Program-made: the position numbers and the translations under genes
Source of the DNA: an uncultured Bacteroidales bacterium
Lineage (GTDB): Bacteria > Bacteroidota > Bacteroidia > Bacteroidales > F082
Assembly (NCBI GenBank): GCA_937926515.1
Contig: CALAZZ010000147.1
Location: 6,690-70,689, forward strand
Reading direction: 5' to 3'
Length of the DNA stretch: 64,000 nt
The notes under the pieces: generated by a model
What the model was told of the DNA's origin: nothing
Database searches by the model: none
Seen by the model: the letters and a program-made list of their open reading frames with translations, nothing else
Shown: positions 33,458 to 41,643 of the stretch, piece by piece
Numbering within the stretch: the first letter of the stretch is position 1
Layout: every line of letters begins with the position of its first letter

Positions 33458-34492
33458 CTAATAGCTGGTTTCATCAAGCTTTACTTTCCCCCAGAACGTT
33501 TTATACACAAATACAGTGTAAATAATTACCAAGGGAGCACCGATCGCTGTAATATTTAGCATGATGCGCAAGGCATTTTCTGATGAAGATGCATTATATA
33601 CTGTTAGGTCATATTGTGGGCCCAGGGTAGAAAATACCATCACAGGATATAATTCGATTGCCACTAGTATGAGTAAAAAACTCATGGTCAATGCAGAAAA
33701 TAAAAATGCCATAACATATTTACCCCTATTTACCAGACGCGGCACATTGGCAATACTCAGAAATGCAAGTACTGGCACCATAAACAGAGCTACATTCTCA
33801 TAAATATCATCTGTGAGGTGCGGAATGTAAATCAAGGTATAGAGCGTAACCAGACTATAACTTACAATGAAGAATATGATGGTTTTTTTCAATAGCTGAT
33901 TGACCCTGGCAAACAATTTCCCTTCGGTTTTCATGGCCAGGTAAATGGCTCCATGCATCATGAATAATGCAACTGTAGTGATGCCAACCATTATAGCATA
34001 AGGGTGGAGAAAATCAAGCCAATGTCCTTGAAATTCATAATTAAAGCCAAGTTCAATGCCCCAAAGTATATTGCCCATCACGATGCCCAGCAACAAGGCC
34101 ATCAAAATACTGGATAGGCTATAGCTGATATCCCATGCATTGCGCCACCATTTCATATGTTCCTTGCTCCTGAACTCAATGGATACAGCTCTAAAAATCA
34201 GTACAGCTAGAAACAGCATGAAGGGGATATACATCGCAGAAAAAATGGAGGCATATAAAATGGGGAAACCCGCAAACAGTGCCCCACCTCCTATTACCAA
34301 CCAGACCTCATTTCCATCCCAAACAGGCCCCACTGCATTCAAGGCAATACGGCGGCTTTCTTCCTTTTTGAAAAATAAATGCAAGGCACCTGCACCCAGA
34401 TCAAAACCATCTAAGATGGCATATCCCGAAAACAGTGCACCTATAACTAAAAACCATAAGGTGGGATAATCAATTCCTAAAAATGTAGCCAT
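33458..34492 (-). CDS. cydB: Cytochrome bd quinol oxidase subunit II
   Basis: A 344-residue membrane protein with eight to nine helices. Family text: WFLVIGALFSGYAILDGFDLGAGALH, GPVWDGNEVWLVIGGGALFAGFP, and FRSKEHMKWWRNAWD. It pairs with CydA to reduce oxygen with menaquinol. The gene lies 23 bases after cydA on the same strand. Small CydX-like subunits could be present but were not seen. Confidence 0.95.
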   Translation of the reverse strand: MATFLGIDYPTLWFLVIGALFSGYAILDGFDLGAGALHLFFKKEESRRIALNAVGPVWDGNEVWLVIGGGALFAGFPILYASIFSAMYIPFMLFLAVLIFRAVSIEFRSKEHMKWWRNAWDISYSLSSILMALLLGIVMGNILWGIELGFNYEFQGHWLDFLHPYAIMVGITTVALFMMHGAIYLAMKTEGKLFARVNQLLKKTIIFFIVSYSLVTLYTLIYIPHLTDDIYENVALFMVPVLAFLSIANVPRLVNRGKYVMAFLFSALTMSFLLILVAIELYPVMVFSTLGPQYDLTVYNASSSENALRIMLNITAIGAPLVIIYTVFVYKTFWGKVKLDETSY

Positions 34493-34515
34493 GATTTACA
34501 AAGTTTTATTCTTAT

Positions 34516-35892
34516 CTATTGATTTAGCACCTCTGAAATGCTTTCCTGACGAGGCCTACCGGTACTATGGCCTTCGTCATAAGGCCCTGCCTGTATCTTC
34601 TTGTTCATCAAATAAATAAACAATACGAAAAGCAATGCGTAAATAAGTGTGAACATGACAAGCGAGAACACCACCTGGTTTGAGGTAACCACTGCTGAAA
34701 GGGCATCAGAAGTGCGAAGCAAGCCATAGACTACCCAAGGTTGCCGACCCATTTCAGCTGCAAACCATCCAAACTGATTGGCCAATTGAGGCAGGATCAC
34801 TGAAAAAACAAATACCCACATGATCCACCTGTATTTAAACAGTTTACCACGCCACCATAGATATGCCCCAACCACAGTAAGCAGAATAAAATATAAGCCA
34901 AAGGCAACCATCAAATGATAAAACTGGAATATAGCATTTACAGCGGTTGGAATCTCGTCTTGAGGAAAATCATTGAGCCCTGTTACAGTTTCATTAAAAT
35001 TTCCATAAAGCAAAAAACTTAACCCACCCGGAATAAAAGGCCCATAAACCTGCTGATTCTGCTGGTCAACCCAGCCAAAAAGATACAGATCAGCTCTGTT
35101 TTCTGTATTGTAATGACCCTCAAAAGCCGCAAGTTTTGCAGGTTGGTTTTCAGCCACACCAGCTGCTGAGCTGTGTCCCGTCACCAGTTGAAGGATCGAA
35201 AAAACCAAACTCACCATCAAGGCTATCGGAAAAGCCTTTTTAGAAATTTCCACAAAACGACCCCTCAAAAAATAAAATGCATGCACACTCATAACCAGAA
35301 ATGCACCGGCGATCAAAGCCCCAATCCAAACATGCAAAATTCTGTCAACGCTGGAAGGGTTGAAAACCATAGCCCAGAAGTCAGTGATCTCTGCCCTGGC
35401 GTTCAATCCCTCGCCAACAATATGATGGCCTGCAGGAGTTTGTTGCCAACTATTGGCCACAACAATCCAAACAGCTGAAAACATGGAGCCTACCCATACT
35501 CCTATGGTCGATACAAAATGTACGATAGGTTTCACCCTGTTCCATCCGAAAAGGAGCACACCCAGAAAACCACTTTCCAATGCAAAGGCAAATATACCTT
35601 CAGCTGCAAGCGCACTGCCGAAGACATCCCCCACATAACGGGAATAGGTTGCCCAATTGGTGCCAAACTCGAATTCCATCACAATGCCTGTGGCTACACC
35701 GAGGCCAAAGGTGATGGCAAATATCTTGGTCCAGAAACGTGCCAGCTGCTCATATTGCTTGTTGCCCGTGCGGATATAAGCACCCTCCATGAGTACCATA
35801 ATGAAGCCCAGTCCGATACTTAAGGGAGGATAGATGTAATGAAATGATATTGTGAAGGCAAACTGAATTCTGGAGAGTAATTCAACGTCCAT
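34516..35892 (-). CDS. cydA: Cytochrome bd quinol oxidase subunit I
   Basis: A 458-residue heme-binding subunit with the family blocks LLSRIQFAFTISFHYIYPPLS, FGLGVATGIVMEFEFGTNW, AFALESGFLGVLLFGWNRV, and GRQPWVVYGLLRTSDA near the C-terminus. The periplasmic Q-loop is short, so it is of the cyanide-insensitive/short type rather than the E. coli long form. It oxidises quinol and gives the cell a high-affinity oxygen sink. First gene of cydAB. Confidence 0.96.
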   Translation of the reverse strand: MDVELLSRIQFAFTISFHYIYPPLSIGLGFIMVLMEGAYIRTGNKQYEQLARFWTKIFAITFGLGVATGIVMEFEFGTNWATYSRYVGDVFGSALAAEGIFAFALESGFLGVLLFGWNRVKPIVHFVSTIGVWVGSMFSAVWIVVANSWQQTPAGHHIVGEGLNARAEITDFWAMVFNPSSVDRILHVWIGALIAGAFLVMSVHAFYFLRGRFVEISKKAFPIALMVSLVFSILQLVTGHSSAAGVAENQPAKLAAFEGHYNTENRADLYLFGWVDQQNQQVYGPFIPGGLSFLLYGNFNETVTGLNDFPQDEIPTAVNAIFQFYHLMVAFGLYFILLTVVGAYLWWRGKLFKYRWIMWVFVFSVILPQLANQFGWFAAEMGRQPWVVYGLLRTSDALSAVVTSNQVVFSLVMFTLIYALLFVLFIYLMNKKIQAGPYDEGHSTGRPRQESISEVLNQ

Positions 35893-36185
35893 GATATTTG
35901 GTTATTAAATTATTGATATAAAGGAACTTAATATCACTTCTATCAATAAAAAGGTTTTGATCTTTCAAAGTTAATCAAACAAACTCAGGATTTTGAGGAT
36001 AGGCAGCATGTATTTCTTTGGAAGCTCAAAATTTAGATTGGTTTTAAATAGCCGGCATCATCTCTTTACTGTGATCATGAAGCGTGATAATAAGCCGGAT
36101 GGAGGCATCAATTATGTGGACTTACTTTATTAGAAACCTGGAAACAATAGAATCTATTCAAAAGGCCAAATTTACGGCAAAGGCC
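35893..36185. other. Spacer upstream of cydA
   Basis: 293 bases between cydA's start and the response-regulator stop. It must contain the cydA promoter on the minus strand. A 41-codon plus-strand frame (36008-36133) has no recognisable relatives or promoter and is not annotated as a gene. Confidence 0.35.
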
Positions 36186-36908
36186 TTAGGTTTCATTTTT
36201 TACCTCTAACCTGAATCCGGCTCCATGAACATTTATGATGGACACATTTGGGTCATCTTTTAGATATTTCCGCAATTTGGCAATAAAAACATCCATGCTC
36301 CTGCCTGCAAAATAGTCTGCATCGCCCCAAACAATATTAAGCGCCATTTCACGAGGCAGTAATCTATTGCGGTATGCACATAGCAACCTTAGCAGTGCAA
36401 CCTCCTTACGGGTCAATGATTGTATCTTGCCATTGGCTGCAAGAGACATATTTGGTACATCAAAAGTATACATGCCAATGTCATAGCATTCAGCCATATC
36501 CTCTCCATCCAGTAGATTCGACCTGTTGCATCTGCGTAATATAGCCCTGATGCGCATGTTCAACTCTTCAGTGCTGAATGGCTTGGTAATATAATCATCA
36601 CACCCCTGTTGAAATCCTTTGATCCGGTCTTCCTTCAATGATTTTGCTGTCAGGAAGATGATCGGTACAGTAGCATCACGCTTTCTGATCTCACCGGCCA
36701 AAGCGAAGCCATCCATTTTTGGCATCATTACATCCAGGATACAAAGGTCGAAGTTCTTCTTTACAAAGAGCTTCAGGCCTTCATTTCCATCTTGTCCGAG
36801 TGTACAGGAAAAACCCATCATCTCCAGATAATCCTGTAGTATCATACTAAGGTTAGTATCATCCTCGACCAACAAAATATTGATTTTCTGATTAGCTGAT
36901 TCTGTCAT
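36186..36908 (-). CDS. OmpR/PhoB-type response regulator (RprY-like)
   Basis: A 240-residue regulator: receiver domain (about 8-125) with acidic pocket (VEDD), phosphorylation site Asp59 in LCILDVMMPKMDG, Thr in FLTAKS and Lys in DYITKPFS; then an OmpR-type winged helix (about 140-236: SLTRKEVALLRLLCAYRNRL, SMDVFIAKLRKYL, INVHGAGFRLEV). It overlaps the kinase gene by 17 bases, a standard coupled pair. It probably binds the TTAAC repeats at 38260-38298, since OmpR-family proteins bind direct repeats about 11 bases apart. Confidence 0.92.
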   Translation of the reverse strand: MTESANQKINILLVEDDTNLSMILQDYLEMMGFSCTLGQDGNEGLKLFVKKNFDLCILDVMMPKMDGFALAGEIRKRDATVPIIFLTAKSLKEDRIKGFQQGCDDYITKPFSTEELNMRIRAILRRCNRSNLLDGEDMAECYDIGMYTFDVPNMSLAANGKIQSLTRKEVALLRLLCAYRNRLLPREMALNIVWGDADYFAGRSMDVFIAKLRKYLKDDPNVSIINVHGAGFRLEVKNET

Positions 36909-38205
36909 TGATCTTCAAATTTTCAGAATAACGATAGGGTAAAAATACATTAAATACTGAACCTTTGCCGGGTTCACTTTGTAATTTGATTTTTCCACCA
37001 TGCATTTCCACCAGCTTTTTCACATAATACAAGCCAAGACCAAATCCTTTTACATCGTGTACATCTCCGGTATGTACCCTGTACAGGTTTTTAAAGATCA
37101 ATTCTTGATTTTCGACTGAAATACCTACGCCCTTATCGGCAACAGATACAGTTATGCCCTGATTGTCGGATCTGGAAGTTATGGTGATCTGGGGCTTTTG
37201 TGGGGAGTATTTCACAGCATTTTCAACCAGGTTGCTGAATACATTGTAAATATGCATTCGATCCCCTTCAATCGTAAATGGTTCTGCAAGCAAGTCAAGC
37301 CTGATAACTCCACCCAGCTCACGGATTCGCATGTCGAAGCTCTCAACCACTTTCTCCAGAATACGGTGAATATCCGTTTCCTTGATCCTTAACTTGGTTT
37401 CTCCTTTATCCAGAATTGCAATCTGAAGGACCTGCTCTACCTGGTCCTGAAGGCGTTGGTTCTCTTTAAAGATAACACTGGCATATTTTTTTGTTCGTTC
37501 TGTTTCATGGCTAACCTCAGGCTTCATAAGCATTTCTGCAGCCAGTGATATTGTAGCTATCGGGGTCTTGAACTCATGAGTCATATTATTGATAAAATCT
37601 GTTTTCATTTCAGACAATTTCTTCTGCATCAAAACGGTCTTAATCGTAATCCAGAAACTGAAAATCATAATAATAAGGAAGATGGCTGACAATGCCATCC
37701 AGACAATGATCTGATTGTAGATAATGCCTTGCTGAAACGGAAAAAACATGCTGAACTGGTAATTGCCCTCGCTCACCAGGGCTTTGATATTTTGTTGATG
37801 TGTTGAGTTGATAAGCTGGTTCGTGTAGCCGTCATACGAACCCATTACGAATGTCCGGTCATCCTCGTTATAGATCCCATATACATAATCCTTATTAATA
37901 CGCATACATCCCATCTCAGCCCTGATCAACGAATCAAGCAGCCTGTTGTCAATCAGATTAAAAATACTCTGGTCTGAATCTACATCCGTAAACTCATCGT
38001 CAATCGATTTTTTTGTGATCTTTGCTTCATTGTTCTTTTCAAGCAATTGGTTAAAAACAGATTTCATGGCAATGCTTACACTCTGCCTGAACTGGTCTTC
38101 TTTAAGGAATATCGCATTCTGAACCCAGAAAACCTGGGTAAAAACAACACCTAGCAATGACATGAATGCAATAATGATAATCAGGTTAAAAAAACGGGGC
38201 TTCAT
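36892..38205 (-). CDS. Sensor histidine kinase (RprX-like)
   Basis: A 437-residue kinase from the ATG at 38205 (an upstream TTG at 38223 is less likely). N-terminal helix (about 6-28), a periplasmic sensing region of about 130 residues, second helix (about 165-190), then the dimerisation box NNMTHEFKTPIATISLAAEM with the phosphorylated His, an N box (FSNLVENAVKYSP) and ATP-binding G boxes (VADKGVGIS, GFGLGLYYVKK, GSVFNVFLP). No HAMP or PAS domain. It phosphorylates the regulator encoded downstream. Its sensed signal is unknown; the periplasmic region suggests an envelope cue. Confidence 0.92.
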   Translation of the reverse strand: MKPRFFNLIIIIAFMSLLGVVFTQVFWVQNAIFLKEDQFRQSVSIAMKSVFNQLLEKNNEAKITKKSIDDEFTDVDSDQSIFNLIDNRLLDSLIRAEMGCMRINKDYVYGIYNEDDRTFVMGSYDGYTNQLINSTHQQNIKALVSEGNYQFSMFFPFQQGIIYNQIIVWMALSAIFLIIMIFSFWITIKTVLMQKKLSEMKTDFINNMTHEFKTPIATISLAAEMLMKPEVSHETERTKKYASVIFKENQRLQDQVEQVLQIAILDKGETKLRIKETDIHRILEKVVESFDMRIRELGGVIRLDLLAEPFTIEGDRMHIYNVFSNLVENAVKYSPQKPQITITSRSDNQGITVSVADKGVGISVENQELIFKNLYRVHTGDVHDVKGFGLGLYYVKKLVEMHGGKIKLQSEPGKGSVFNVFLPYRYSENLKINDRIS

Positions 38206-38259
38206 CAATGGTCTGAATTTCAAGACAAAGTTAAATGATAGTAAAGGTAAAAAAATATC

Positions 38260-38298
38260 TTAACTTTTTGTTAACAGTTTTTAACAGCCAATTAACAG
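38260..38298. promoter_or_regulatory. Four phased TTAAC direct repeats (probable response-regulator boxes)
   Basis: TTAAC at 38260, 38271, 38281 and 38292, stepping 11, 10 and 11 bases, the last three extended to TTAACAG. Within them 38281-38291 and 38292-38302 are identical 11-base units (TTAACAGCCAA). The last repeat ends 20 bases before a TAnnTTTG box, so it occupies the -33 position of the promoter for the small secreted protein. Confidence 0.65.
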
Positions 38299-38318
38299 CC
38301 AATGGCAGATTCAGCCTT

Positions 38319-38326
38319 TATATTTG
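38319..38326 (+). promoter_or_regulatory. -7 element (TATATTTG) of the small secreted-protein gene
   Basis: Perfect TAnnTTTG box; instead of a -33 TTG it has the TTAACAG repeat, consistent with activator dependence. Leader of about 27 bases. Confidence 0.5.
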
Positions 38327-38359
38327 CTCCCTAATCAGTAATTAAACTATCAAAATACT

Positions 38360-38605
38360 ATGAAAAAATTAGCACTAAGTCTCGCAATTGTTGCATTCTT
38401 CGCATTTGGAACTGCTGGATTCACCAGCGTAGTAGCTAACCCGGTAAGCACTGAGGTTGCATCACCTGACGAAGCAAAAAAGGATGAAAAGAAAGCTAAA
38501 GGTGACGAATGCGCACCAAAAGAAGCTAAATCTGAGTGCTGCAGCTCAAAAACTGCAAAAAGTGGCTGTGGTGATAAAAAAGCAAAATCCCCAGAAAAAA
38601 TCTAA
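38360..38605 (+). CDS. Small secreted Cys/Lys-rich protein
   Basis: An 81-residue precursor. Signal peptide MKKLALSLAIVAFFAFGTAG...VVA is followed by a mature part of about 54 residues composed almost only of Lys, Glu, Asp, Ala, Ser and four Cys (DECAPKEAKSECCSSKTAKS, then GCGDKK). The composition suggests a disordered, possibly metal- or thiol-reactive periplasmic peptide. I know no named family. It has its own promoter with phased TTAAC repeats and a rho-independent terminator, so it is a one-gene unit that the neighbouring two-component system may control. Confidence 0.75.
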   Translation: MKKLALSLAIVAFFAFGTAGFTSVVANPVSTEVASPDEAKKDEKKAKGDECAPKEAKSECCSSKTAKSGCGDKKAKSPEKI

Positions 38606-38634
38606 TCCCAACGTTTTGTTTTAATTTGGTTTGG

Positions 38635-38666
38635 GCCTTCCGACGTCCTGTCGGGGGGCTTTTTTT
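38635..38666 (+). terminator. Rho-independent terminator
   Basis: Ten-base-pair stem (GCCTTCCGAC with GTCGGGGGGC, two G-U pairs), 5-base loop and seven T residues, just after the small secreted-protein gene. Confidence 0.85.
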
Positions 38667-38833
38667 ATGCCTCCACTTACCGATTCACTGCAATAAATCC
38701 AACAGAACACATCTCCCACCCCAGTCACATCAAGGATCATCCTCGCCTTAGCCTACTTACTGGTAATCTGTAATTTGGTAAGGTCGATTATCACCTTTGC
38801 TGAGTATGGATGCCTTATCGAGTAAAAATCCTG

Positions 38834-38841
38834 TACATTTG
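38834..38841 (+). promoter_or_regulatory. -7 element upstream of osmC-like gene (TACATTTG)
   Basis: TAnnTTTG box 17 bases before the ATG at 38859; the -33 box is not obvious. Confidence 0.3.
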
Positions 38842-38858
38842 CTCAAATTATACAGATT

Positions 38859-39269
38859 ATGGCAACAGTTCATTTGGAATACACCTCAGGGCTTCGTACA
38901 ACCATGACGCATCTGCAATCCGGTTCGATTGTTATAACAGACGCCCCAACAGATAATAAAGGCAAAGGCGAAGCCTTTTCACCAACCGACTTAGTGGCAG
39001 CTGCACTGGCAAGTTGTATGCTCACTACCATGGGCATTGCAGGACAAGAGCATGGTTTTGTGCTTGATGGCGCCAAAGCAAGTGTAACAAAAATCATGGC
39101 CTCCAGCCCCAGGAGAATAGCCGAAGTTCAAATCTTGATTGACTTTCCTGATATCGCATACAGTGAGAAACAAAAAGCCATCATGCAAAAAATTGCTGCT
39201 TCCTGCCCTGTCGCACTTAGCCTGAATCCTAAGCTTAAACAATCTGTTCAACTCAATTATAAATATTAA
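38859..39269 (+). CDS. OsmC-family peroxide reductase
   Basis: A 136-residue cytoplasmic protein of the OsmC/Ohr fold. The two reactive Cys are in AAALASCMLTTMGIAGQ (peroxidatic) and KIAASCPVALSLNP (resolving). The region GEAFSPTDLVAAAL precedes the first, as in YhfA/OsmC-like enzymes. It reduces organic hydroperoxides with small thiols. The thioesterase gene follows 24 bases later on the same strand. Confidence 0.88.
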   Translation: MATVHLEYTSGLRTTMTHLQSGSIVITDAPTDNKGKGEAFSPTDLVAAALASCMLTTMGIAGQEHGFVLDGAKASVTKIMASSPRRIAEVQILIDFPDIAYSEKQKAIMQKIAASCPVALSLNPKLKQSVQLNYKY

Positions 39270-39293
39270 CTCCATTAGCTGCCCCGAAAAAAA

Positions 39294-39677
39294 ATGATCC
39301 ATTCTAACATCAAATCAGGAATAAGACATACTCAGCAGCTTGAAGTTACCAAAGATAACACAGCAAGTGCTTATGGGTCCGGAGATGTAGATGTTTTCGC
39401 CACACCGGCCATGATCGCATTGATGGAAATGACAGCCCGAAACAGCATACAAGACTTGCTGCCAGAAGGGTACACAACTGTTGGTACCGAGGTTAATATT
39501 AAACATTTGAAAGCATCAGCTATCGGTAATCGGGTACGTTGCGAAAGCGAGGTCCTTGATGTAAATGGCAACAAAATTAACTTTAAGGTTCAAGTATGGG
39601 ACGATACGATTCTTGTGGGTGATGGAACCCATACAAGGGCCATTGTAAAGCTCGAAAAATTCATCTCTAAACACTAA
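39294..39677 (+). CDS. Hotdog-fold thioesterase (FlK-like)
   Basis: A 127-residue hotdog protein of the fluoroacetyl-CoA thioesterase-like type: VFATPAMIALMEMTARNSI, GYTTVGTEVNIKHLKAS, IGNRVRCESEVL, and VWDDTILVGDGTHTRAIV. The Thr/Glu of TPAMIALMEMTA and the His of GTHTRA are at positions used by FlK for catalysis. Substrate unknown; most such proteins protect against toxic acyl-CoAs. It begins 24 bases after the OsmC gene, with the lipoprotein gene 1 base after its stop. Confidence 0.8.
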   Translation: MIHSNIKSGIRHTQQLEVTKDNTASAYGSGDVDVFATPAMIALMEMTARNSIQDLLPEGYTTVGTEVNIKHLKASAIGNRVRCESEVLDVNGNKINFKVQVWDDTILVGDGTHTRAIVKLEKFISKH

Positions 39678-39678
39678 A

Positions 39679-40065
39679 ATGATGAGAAAACATGTACTTA
39701 TTTTAGTTGTGTCAGTGGTACTTCTTCTGGCATGCAACAAAGAAAAGGAAGCTGATAGCTTAAGTTGTAACCTGGAAACAGCCCCAAGCCAATTTGATGA
39801 AGACAGCCTTGAGGTCACCTATAAACTTGAAGCCGATGGTGAGTACACGCTCACTCTTTTCTATTATTATGATGAGTCAGGCCGGGTCGAAATCGACAAC
39901 CCATCGCTGCCACAGGAGATAAAGGTTTCACTATCTGAGCAAAAAACAATAATGACCGGAGCCCGCGGCTCAGTAAAAAACGGGCATATCGAAGTAAGTT
40001 ACGAGGCCAATACAAGCAGTTCATCTTATTCTGGAAGCGACCGTTGCCAGCAAAGCAGCCAATAA
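39679..40065 (+). CDS. Lipoprotein of unknown function
   Basis: A 128-residue lipoprotein: signal MMRKHVLILVVSVVLLLAC (lipobox Cys19), then NKEKEADS, which resembles the charged surface-export signal of Bacteroidota lipoproteins. A beta-sandwich-like domain follows (LEVTYKLEADGEYTLTLFYY, then GSVKNGHIEVSYEANT), with Cys29 and a Cys near the C-terminus. Function unknown. The stop codon lies inside the left arm of the bidirectional terminator, so this is the last gene of the OsmC operon. Confidence 0.7.
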   Translation: MMRKHVLILVVSVVLLLACNKEKEADSLSCNLETAPSQFDEDSLEVTYKLEADGEYTLTLFYYYDESGRVEIDNPSLPQEIKVSLSEQKTIMTGARGSVKNGHIEVSYEANTSSSSYSGSDRCQQSSQ

Positions 40066-40114
40066 TAAAAAAAAGAGACTCACTCATAATGAGCAGTCTC
40101 TTTTTTTTATTATC
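40061..40114. terminator. Bidirectional terminator
   Basis: Nearly perfect 20-base stem (left arm ends AGAGACT, right arm begins AGTCTCT), 14-base loop, with A and T runs flanking the stem so it works on both strands. It serves the lipoprotein gene on plus and the Sus operon on minus, and overlaps the lipoprotein stop codon. Confidence 0.85.
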
Positions 40115-40122
40115 CAAGTGGA

Positions 40123-41595
40123 TTAATTGATGCTTCCGGTGTTGTCATCAAAATACAACATAATTTGTTGACCTTCGGTACCTGGAACTGCTTCCTGGTC
40201 ACCGCCGTCATTACGGTATTCAATCTTTCCATCAAATACGTTGAATTCAGCATGCCACCAATCAGAAATCCAAGAGTGGGCAGCATACATACGTATGTTG
40301 CCATCGGCCGGCAACCTGGGTGATATAATTGCTTTGTTCTCATTATCAACAGCAAATTTGTTGTCTTCAACACCTGCATCCCAGCCACCAAAAGCATCTC
40401 CGATGCCATAGACAGCAGCAGGTTTAATGGAAACTTTAACCATATCATCTCTAAGATTCAGTACGATCATAAACATACCTACCTGGTCTATCATCATATT
40501 TCCCTCGCCATCATCTGCAACCATGACACCTTCGGCATCAAACTCATCAACTTCGTTGAATCCAAGGTTTGGTGAGCCCCAGTTTTCAGCTGCCAATTTG
40601 AATCCTATACCTCCATCGAGATGAGCAATCTTCCAGAAAATACCTTCATTGTTTCCTCCACCGGCAAGTTTATGCATAATGGCTTCCACATCTTCACCAG
40701 GTGTGGCCCATCCGTATGCTGTTGCATCACCTACAAGGAACATAGCCTCAGGATACTCAGGTAAAGGTTCACCATCACCAGTACGGGTTAGTTCGGCAAC
40801 ATGCTTCTCACCCAGTTCCCAGGTAAGTTTCACAGTGTAAACACCATAGTTGTCGTGCATTATGTCTGCACCACCCGGTTCAAGGTCGCTAACGGAGCCA
40901 CCGAGGTTTGCATTTACCTTAACTGTACCTTCGTCATCAATGAAAACCTTCCAGCCACCTGAGTAGCGGAATTTCCATGGATCTTCGAATAAGGTAACCT
41001 CAGTTACGGTAAATTCCATTTTGTTGAGATCGAATGAGGTGTTCATTGGGGTGTCATCTGACCAGCCACCTGGTGTGGCGGCACCAATGAGCCCCCACTT
41101 AACCCTTGCTATGACAATTACGTTTAGCTCTGTATCATATACAACATGATAGAGACCATCCTCGGGCACAGTAAATTTGGTGTCAGTTACTGCAAGTGAT
41201 CCACGCCATACACCATCCCTTGGCTCTTCTACATCCAAGTCTTCCTCTGCAACTAAACCAAAGTCACCACCAGGGCCATGTACAGTTTCAGTTGAACCTT
41301 CTACTTTAATAATATTGAAACCATCGCTTCCGCCTTTTACTGCAACAAACAGTTCGAGCAAACTGGCACGTGGTTCCTGGCCTACTTCGTTTATAGTAGG
41401 TTTCATAAGGCCTTTGAGATCGAAATCTGTTAATGCCGTACCGGCACCAACCACATAGATTCCATCTTCAACCGGTGTCGGTGGTGGTGTTGGATCATCG
41501 TCGTCATCATCTTTTTTGCATGAAACCATCACCACTCCTGCAAGCATCATGATGCTCATCAGGTAGAGTAATTTTTTTAATGAATTTTTCTTCAT
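40123..41595 (-). CDS. SusE/SusF-like surface lipoprotein
   Basis: A 490-residue outer-membrane lipoprotein. The signal is MKKNSLKKLLYLMSIMMLAGVVMVSC (lipobox Cys26), then KKDDDDDD, the acidic run that routes lipoproteins to the cell surface. Several beta-sandwich modules of about 100 residues follow; aromatic-rich segments such as YGWATPGEDVEAIMHK and AFGGWDAGVEDNKF resemble the starch-binding modules of SusE and SusF. It probably binds an oligosaccharide near SusC/SusD. Third gene of the SusC-D-E/F operon, 48 bases after susD. Confidence 0.8.
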   Translation of the reverse strand: MKKNSLKKLLYLMSIMMLAGVVMVSCKKDDDDDDPTPPPTPVEDGIYVVGAGTALTDFDLKGLMKPTINEVGQEPRASLLELFVAVKGGSDGFNIIKVEGSTETVHGPGGDFGLVAEEDLDVEEPRDGVWRGSLAVTDTKFTVPEDGLYHVVYDTELNVIVIARVKWGLIGAATPGGWSDDTPMNTSFDLNKMEFTVTEVTLFEDPWKFRYSGGWKVFIDDEGTVKVNANLGGSVSDLEPGGADIMHDNYGVYTVKLTWELGEKHVAELTRTGDGEPLPEYPEAMFLVGDATAYGWATPGEDVEAIMHKLAGGGNNEGIFWKIAHLDGGIGFKLAAENWGSPNLGFNEVDEFDAEGVMVADDGEGNMMIDQVGMFMIVLNLRDDMVKVSIKPAAVYGIGDAFGGWDAGVEDNKFAVDNENKAIISPRLPADGNIRMYAAHSWISDWWHAEFNVFDGKIEYRNDGGDQEAVPGTEGQQIMLYFDDNTGSIN

Positions 41596-41643
41596 AATAC
41601 AAGAATTTTAGATTAGTGAATAATTAAGGTTAATAATACAATA

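Noticed and set aside
41505..41520. Asp run in the SusE/F lipoprotein seen as a low-complexity repeat
   Set aside because: It directly follows the lipobox Cys and is the known surface-export signal type, not a repeat of interest.
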